Positions 6,205 to 11,073 of a DNA stretch of 11,073 bases are shown here, piece by piece (position 1 is the stretch's first letter; each line of letters opens with the position of its first letter). Source of the stretch: JBOHTO01 sp050733695 (lineage in GTDB: Bacteria; Gemmatimonadota; Gemmatimonadetes; Gemmatimonadales; Gemmatimonadaceae); assembly GCA_050733695.1 (NCBI GenBank), contig JBOHTO010000050.1, positions 1-11,073 on the forward strand, written 5' to 3'. Made by a program: the position numbers and the translations under genes. Under the pieces are notes generated by a model. It worked only from the letters and a program-made list of their open reading frames with translations, made no database searches and was not told the origin of the DNA.

Positions 6205-7350
6205 GTGCACAAACCGATCTCCGTCGCCGCCGTACTTCTCCTCTCCCTTGCGGGCGGCCGGACGTCGGCAGCCCAGGACTTCCCCGCTGCCGGCACCGTG
6301 ACAGGGTTCGTTCGCGACGAATCCGGCGCGGCGATCGTCAGCGCCCAGGTCAGAATCGCCGGAACAGCGCTGGCAAATAGCAGCGATGAACGCGGCGCCT
6401 TCCGTATCACCAGCGTACCAGCCGGCTCGCAGACTCTCAATGTCCGGCGACTCGGATTCCAGCCGGCCGAGCGTGCGATTATCGTGGAACCTGGGGTCGC
6501 TGCAACTGTGCAGTTCGTTCTCGCGCATGCGATGACGGTGCTCGACCCCGTGAGAGTGGAGGGCCGGAGGCAACGTGAGGCCGGGTTCATGGCCGGCTTC
6601 TACAGCAGGCGCAGAGCCGGGATCGGCAAGTTCATCACCCGCGAAGACATCGAGCGCATCAGGCCGAGCGTCACCACCGATCTGTTGAGGATGATGCCCG
6701 CGGCACGGATCAGTTACGGCGATTTCGGGCGCCGCACGGTCACCTTCCGGAATTCGCGCTGCACGCCTACCGTCTGGATGGACGGCTCGCCGGCCGGAGC
6801 GGCCTACTTCGATCCGGACCTGCTCGATCCACGCTCGATCGAGGCGATTGAGGTCTATCCCGGCGCGGCGTCAGTACCCATGGAGTTCCGGACCTACCCG
6901 AACTACGGAACGTGCGGGGTGATTCTCGTCTGGTTCCGGCACGATCGTCCCGCCAGGCGCAACCGGGAGAACGATCGCGCCGACCTGTCCGCCCTGCTGG
7001 CCTCGCGCGCGATATACGCCGCTTCGGACGTGGATTCCGAGGTTGTGCCACTGGCCGCCGATCCGCCGTCGCCGCGGTATCCCGATTCGCTTTACCAGGC
7101 CGGCATCGACGGCCTGGTCGTACTGGAATTCGTTGTCGACACTCAGGGAAGGGTGGAAACCGGCACGATCGGCGTCGTGTCATCCACGCATCCGCTCTTC
7201 TCGGAAGCTGCCGTGAGCGTCGTTCACTCGGCAGAATATCTGCCGGCGCGGCGCGACGGTCGGCTGGTTCGACAGCTCGTGCGCCAGCCCTTCAGTTTTG
7301 TCACACGGCTGCCGGATGTCGCCGGCCAGTCGCCGGACACGGATCCCTAG
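6205..7350 (+). CDS. Exported CarboxypepD_reg / TonB-receptor plug / TonB C-terminal domain protein without beta-barrel
   Basis: A 381-residue exported protein. A Sec signal peptide (hydrophobic core about 7-16, cleavage near SAA at 21-23) leads into a CarboxypepD_reg-like beta-sandwich (about 31-107; TVTGFVRDESG, DERGAFRITSVPAG). A plug-like domain follows (about 140-245), with FITREDIERIRP, TTDLLRMMP, TVWMDG and SIEAIEVYPG as in TonB-dependent receptor plugs. Two cysteines in it (C186, C237) could form a disulfide. Receptors would continue into a 22-strand barrel; here the chain instead runs through an Arg-rich linker into a TonB C-terminal-like domain (about 286-370; SPRYPDSLYQAG, LEFVVDTQGRVETG). 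TonB_C normally belongs to the inner-membrane energy transducer, yet there is no TonB-type anchor or proline-rich span. It is probably a periplasmic or surface protein of unknown role. The last codons overlap the convergent glgP gene by 4 bp. Confidence 0.85.
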   Translation: MHKPISVAAVLLLSLAGGRTSAAQDFPAAGTVTGFVRDESGAAIVSAQVRIAGTALANSSDERGAFRITSVPAGSQTLNVRRLGFQPAERAIIVEPGVAATVQFVLAHAMTVLDPVRVEGRRQREAGFMAGFYSRRRAGIGKFITREDIERIRPSVTTDLLRMMPAARISYGDFGRRTVTFRNSRCTPTVWMDGSPAGAAYFDPDLLDPRSIEAIEVYPGAASVPMEFRTYPNYGTCGVILVWFRHDRPARRNRENDRADLSALLASRAIYAASDVDSEVVPLAADPPSPRYPDSLYQAGIDGLVVLEFVVDTQGRVETGTIGVVSSTHPLFSEAAVSVVHSAEYLPARRDGRLVRQLVRQPFSFVTRLPDVAGQSPDTDP

Positions 7351-9095
7351 TCGGCCTCGGCCATCGCGACCGGAACCAGGGGGGATGGACCGCCGCGTCG
7401 ATACGCATTGTTCACGTACTCGGTCACCATTCGCTGCGTGTTGAAGAATGAGCCATTGAGCGCGATGGAGCTGCGCATGATCTCGGCCCAACTGAATGGC
7501 AGACCGTAGTACAGCGGAAGTATGACGCGCTCGAGCTTGCGATAGAGATCGAAGACATCGCGCGACGGGTCCTGCGGCAGCGTGTCGTCGTCACCGATCG
7601 ACCATCCCGTGACGCCCTCGACATGTCCCTCGATCCACCACCCGTCGAGCACGCTGAAACTCGGCACGCCATTGAGAGCGGCCTTCATCCCGCTCGTACC
7701 GGATGCTTCGAGCGGGCGCAGGGGATTGTTGAGCCAGACGTCCACGCCTGAAGTGAGAATGTGCCCGAGCGTCATGTCGTAATTCTCGAGGTACACCACG
7801 CGCACCGAATCGCCGATCTTCGCGCCCGCGGCGTATATGTGCTTGATCAGGGCCTTCCCCCACTCGTCCTGCGGGTGCGCCTTGCCGGCGAATACGATCT
7901 GCACCGGTCCTATGCGCCGCGTCATTTCCCTGAGCCGTTCCGGCTCCGTGAATATCAGGTCTGCGCGCTTGTAGGGTGTGGATCGGCGGGCGAACCCGAT
8001 CGTCATCGCAGCCGGGTCCAGTCGTACTCTCGCGCGCTGTTCCACCACGTCGACCAGACGCTGCTTGGCCTCGGCATGTGCTTCGCGAATCTCATCCAGG
8101 GAGATCTTGACCGCGTAACGGAGATAGAGATTGTCGCGCCGCCAGCGCGGCACGTGCGTGTCGAACAGCCGGCGGAACGGTTCGGAAGTCCATGTGGCCG
8201 CGTGAACGCCGTTGGTTATCGCTTCGATCTCGTAGCCGGGGAACATCTCCCGCGAAACCTGCTGGTGTCGCATCGCGACTGCATTGACGTAGCGACCGAA
8301 CCGGAGGGCAAGCAGCGTCATGTTGAGCGTGTGCCCGTCGATCGCGGCCGCGCGTTCGAGCAGCGCTACGCGTTCGGCGCCCAGTATCCGGCGCGCGAGC
8401 CCGATGTCGAACTTGTCGTGGCCGGCCGGGACGGGCGTGTGCGTGGTGAATACGCACTGCGCCCGCACTGCCTCTATGTCCTCATCGCTGACAGCCTCCC
8501 ACTCATCCTCACCTTCGAGCTGGCGCTCGAGCAGCGTGAGTGTGAGCAGGGAAGCATGACCTTCGTTGATGTGGTGAATGACGTCGCGATCGGGGCTCGG
8601 CGCCATGACGTGCACGATCGCCGCACCCGCCATCCCGAGAACCACCTCCTGCTTCAGACGGTATGCATGGTCTCCGCCGTAGAGCGTGTCGGTGATACGG
8701 CGATCCTCGGCCGCGTTCTCCTCGAGATCGGTGTCCAGCAGATATACCGGCACCTCGTGGCCACTCACGCCGCGCACCACATGGCGCCACGCGCAGACAT
8801 GGACCGTCCGTCCCTCGATCTCGACCGTCACCCTCGGCGCGAGCTGCTCCAGCATATCCGCTGGATTCCACTGCGCCGGACTTTCGGACTGGGTTCCTGC
8901 CTGGTCGAGATGCTGGGTGAAATATCCCTTCCTGTGCAGCAAGGTAACGCCCGTCATCGGGACGCCGATGTCGGCGGCGGAGCGAATCGTGTCGCCGGCA
9001 AGAACGCCGAGTCCACCACTATAGGTCGGAAGCGCGACGTCGAGCGCGATCTCCATGGAGAAGTACGCAACAGCAGTCGTATTCAGGACATTCAT
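7347..9095 (-). CDS. glgP: Alpha-glucan (glycogen/maltodextrin) phosphorylase, short form
   Basis: A 582-residue GT35 phosphorylase that removes glucose from alpha-1,4-glucan chains as glucose-1-phosphate using pyridoxal phosphate; cytoplasmic. The PLP-lysine motif EASGTSGMKAALNG is present, with K471 as the expected Schiff-base residue. Other family blocks are YFSMEIALDVALPTYSGGLG (11-30), INEGHASLL (176-184), TTHTPVPAGHDKFD (217-230), FARRSTPYKRADL (368-380) and LENYDMTLGHILTSG (436-450). It begins almost directly at the YFSME block, so it lacks the N-terminal DUF3417 region of the longer (about 800-residue) members of the same subfamily. The ATG at 9095 is the first possible start after the treY stop in this frame. 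No SD is visible, so translation is probably coupled to treY, 21 bp upstream. With TreY it forms an alpha-glucan utilisation unit; both act on the same linear chains. Confidence 0.95.
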   Translation of the reverse strand: MNVLNTTAVAYFSMEIALDVALPTYSGGLGVLAGDTIRSAADIGVPMTGVTLLHRKGYFTQHLDQAGTQSESPAQWNPADMLEQLAPRVTVEIEGRTVHVCAWRHVVRGVSGHEVPVYLLDTDLEENAAEDRRITDTLYGGDHAYRLKQEVVLGMAGAAIVHVMAPSPDRDVIHHINEGHASLLTLTLLERQLEGEDEWEAVSDEDIEAVRAQCVFTTHTPVPAGHDKFDIGLARRILGAERVALLERAAAIDGHTLNMTLLALRFGRYVNAVAMRHQQVSREMFPGYEIEAITNGVHAATWTSEPFRRLFDTHVPRWRRDNLYLRYAVKISLDEIREAHAEAKQRLVDVVEQRARVRLDPAAMTIGFARRSTPYKRADLIFTEPERLREMTRRIGPVQIVFAGKAHPQDEWGKALIKHIYAAGAKIGDSVRVVYLENYDMTLGHILTSGVDVWLNNPLRPLEASGTSGMKAALNGVPSFSVLDGWWIEGHVEGVTGWSIGDDDTLPQDPSRDVFDLYRKLERVILPLYYGLPFSWAEIMRSSIALNGSFFNTQRMVTEYVNNAYRRGGPSPLVPVAMAEAD

Positions 9096-9116
9096 CGCGA
9101 TGGTATGAAGGTGGCG

Positions 9117-11073
9117 TCAGGCCGGCACGAGCAGGGCTACCGGAAGGACAGCGAGCACATCCGCTGCGCGCAGATATATATGGCCCTCGTCGGCGCGGCT
9201 TTCAATCGTATGGCCTGCGAGCAGGCAGCGCCACCGCGCGGGACCCGACTGGCCCGGTGCACGCCGGAGTTGCAGACGGGTGTCGCTCCACACCATCTGG
9301 CCCACGGGCACCGAGCCGGGCTGGCCGATCGCGAGCGTCAGCCGGCTGGCTACAGTGAGAGCGATGTCCGCATGTGAGGCGCTCGCACCGAGTGTGCGCG
9401 CAAATGAAATGAGATGGGTCGCGTGTGCGCCCATCGTGCGAACGGGTTCGTAGCGGCCAGACCGGACGAGCGCTGCGCGTTCGCGCCGGGCATGCAGCAG
9501 CCGCCACGTGAGAAAGAGCTTGAGACGATCATCGCGCGGATCAGCGGCGAGTTCGCGTACCAGCTTTTGTCGCGCTCCTGCTCCCCTTGCCCAGCGCCGT
9601 TCGAGAGAGGCGAGCAGCCGCCTGCCGCGCGCGAAATCCACCGGCCTGCGATTGTCGGGATCGACGAGCGCAAAGTTCCAGAGCTCGTCCCCCTGGTACA
9701 GGTCGGGTGTGCCCGGAGAAGTCAGGTGCACCACCAGCCGCGAGATCGCATTCCAGCGGCCGGCCACATCGATGCGTTCCACGAGTGTGGCGAGGTCGGC
9801 AAGGAATCGCGAACGGGTTCCCCGGCCGTGCAGCAGGGCACCGATGAACGTCGTGAGTGCTGATTCGAACTCCTCGTCCGGGTCCGTCCAGCTCGTACTG
9901 ACCTTCGCCTCGCGCGTTGCCTTGAGCATGTACTCGCCCACGCGTTCACGCAGTGAAGCCATCGCCGCGCGATCCGGCATGGCATCAGCGCCCTTCCCTG
10001 TTCCTGGAGATGGCCAGATGCCGACCATCGTCTGGTAGAGCAGATATTCCGTGTTCGCGTCGGGCATGCGGCGTCTGCCGATCATCGAACGGTGTTCGCG
10101 ATTGATGCGGCGCCAGCGGGAGACTGCCCGAAGCCATGTGTCCGGGATCTCCGACAGTGCATCGAGACGTGCGCGCACATCCGCGCTCCGCTTTGTGTCG
10201 TGCGTATTCGTGCACAGAAGATTCAACGGCCATTCACGTGCCCGCGCTGCGTTGGCCTCGTGCAGAGCGTGTACTGCATCGTCCAGCGGTCGATCCGGTT
10301 CACCACCGACCTCATTGAGCGATACGAGCGGCACATGGACATAGAGGGCGGTGTCTTCCACGCCTTTGGCCGCTGCGGGTCCGCTCGTCTGCTGCATGCG
10401 GAGGACTGCGCGAAGCTGCTCAGCGCGATCACCGCCCTCGCCGGTGAGGAGCATCGTTTTCCGGAGGAAGTCCGCGAGCGCCTGAGGAACGACGGCTCTA
10501 CCGGAAGCACCCTCCCGCCGAACGCGCGCCGCTGTGGCATCGATCAGCTCCCTGTCTTCCACAGCTATTGCCCCGCGCCCGTCGACATACGTGCGATACA
10601 CGGGGAATCCGGCCACCCATTCGATGAGCGCCGCTGCCAGCCGTGATTGGCTGAACTTCGCCACGTTCGCATCTCGTCGCGCCAAGGGAGCGAGAAGACC
10701 TGCCAGACGCAGCACGTCGGCACGAAGCGAGGTCGCGAGGATCCGCCCCTTGCCGCGGTGCGCGACATCGCGGAAGGTACGTGATCGCGCTGCGCCGGTG
10801 AGCAGTGCCCTGTATCCATCCTCGATCGCGCTGACGCCGGCCGGATCGACGAGGATCGACTCCAGCTCGTTGAGAAACTCGTAACCCGTCGTTCCCTGCA
10901 CCGGCCATTGGTTTCGAAGCCGTTCGTCGCCCGTGAGAATCTTCTCAACCAGAATGGGAAAGGGTTCGCCGACCTTGCCCCCTGCGGAAATGCAAGCCGT
11001 TATCTCGTCTCGGAGCCGTACGAGGTAAGCGAGCGGGTCGAGCAGTCCGTCGACGTGATCGATGCGCAGGCCG
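9117..11073 (-). CDS. treY: Malto-oligosyltrehalose synthase (partial, N-terminus beyond window)
   Basis: This GH13 enzyme converts the reducing-end alpha-1,4 bond of maltooligosaccharides to the alpha,alpha-1,1 linkage of maltooligosyltrehalose, the first step of the TreY-TreZ trehalose route; cytoplasmic. About 651 residues lie in the window. The frame is open to the right edge, and roughly 220 N-terminal residues are missing by comparison with TreY. All three catalytic acids are visible: the nucleophile Asp in GLRIDHVDGL (11058-11060), the acid/base Glu in LVEKIL (10944-10946) and the Asp of NTHDTKRSAD (10197-10199). The TreY-specific block LRNQWPVQGTTGYEFLN is complete. The GTG at 10901, the Val of that block, is internal and not the true start. 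The stop TGA at 9117-9119 is followed by C and is in frame with glgP 21 bp later. treZ and a debranching enzyme would be expected upstream, outside the window. Confidence 0.95.
   Translation of the reverse strand, partial: GLRIDHVDGLLDPLAYLVRLRDEITACISAGGKVGEPFPILVEKILTGDERLRNQWPVQGTTGYEFLNELESILVDPAGVSAIEDGYRALLTGAARSRTFRDVAHRGKGRILATSLRADVLRLAGLLAPLARRDANVAKFSQSRLAAALIEWVAGFPVYRTYVDGRGAIAVEDRELIDATAARVRREGASGRAVVPQALADFLRKTMLLTGEGGDRAEQLRAVLRMQQTSGPAAAKGVEDTALYVHVPLVSLNEVGGEPDRPLDDAVHALHEANAARAREWPLNLLCTNTHDTKRSADVRARLDALSEIPDTWLRAVSRWRRINREHRSMIGRRRMPDANTEYLLYQTMVGIWPSPGTGKGADAMPDRAAMASLRERVGEYMLKATREAKVSTSWTDPDEEFESALTTFIGALLHGRGTRSRFLADLATLVERIDVAGRWNAISRLVVHLTSPGTPDLYQGDELWNFALVDPDNRRPVDFARGRRLLASLERRWARGAGARQKLVRELAADPRDDRLKLFLTWRLLHARRERAALVRSGRYEPVRTMGAHATHLISFARTLGASASHADIALTVASRLTLAIGQPGSVPVGQMVWSDTRLQLRRAPGQSGPARWRCLLAGHTIESRADEGHIYLRAADVLAVLPVALLVPA

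Noticed and set aside
7761..9377. 538-codon open frame on the plus strand opposite glgP and the end of treY
   Set aside because: It lies wholly antisense to two well-supported enzyme genes, has no recognisable domain, and long antisense frames are expected in GC-rich coding DNA.
9117..10901. A complete 594-residue protein starting at GTG 10901
   Set aside because: That GTG is the Val of the internal TreY block WPVQGTTGYEFLN. The frame stays open to 11073 and includes catalytic Asp and Glu motifs upstream, so the gene is a partial treY.

Overview
The window is GC-rich, almost fully coding bacterial DNA carrying eight genes. High GC, a DUF5117/DUF4953-type zinc-protease lipoprotein, an M28 peptidase with a fibronectin-like tail, and a CarboxypepD_reg/plug protein without a barrel together suggest a Gemmatimonadota-like bacterium. 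That placement is inference from gene content; there is no marker gene here.

Layout. Six genes point right (44-7350) and two point left (11073-7347). They meet tail to tail, with the two stop codons sharing the palindrome CTAG at 7347-7350. Region 1 (44-2593) encodes a large metzincin-type lipoprotein protease. Region 2 (2659-4274) is a two-gene unit joined by an ATGA overlap: a membrane protein of the lysylphosphatidylglycerol synthase/flippase-like family and a LURP-one/phospholipid scramblase-related protein, suggesting a shared role in membrane lipids. Region 3 (4407-6031) pairs a 69-residue charged protein of unknown function with a secreted M28 metallopeptidase whose first zinc-ligand histidine is replaced by aspartate. 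Region 4 (6032-6204) is a non-coding gap with a 7-bp hairpin, a G-rich heptanucleotide array (eight GGGGRCC units arranged as a 28-bp duplication) and a weak promoter candidate. Region 5 (6205-7350) encodes an exported protein that combines a CarboxypepD_reg domain, a TonB-dependent receptor plug and a TonB C-terminal domain but has no beta-barrel. Region 6, on the minus strand, holds malto-oligosyltrehalose synthase (treY, cut by the right edge) followed after 21 bp by a short alpha-glucan phosphorylase (glgP). This is an alpha-glucan breakdown and trehalose-synthesis module whose remaining members (treZ, a debranching enzyme) would be expected beyond position 11073.

All eight reading frames are intact. 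I found no mobile element, CRISPR array, tRNA or rRNA. No clearly new system is evident. The points most worth checking are the plug/TonB_C fusion, the substituted M28 metal ligand, the ordered G-rich repeat and the in-frame treY-glgP junction.
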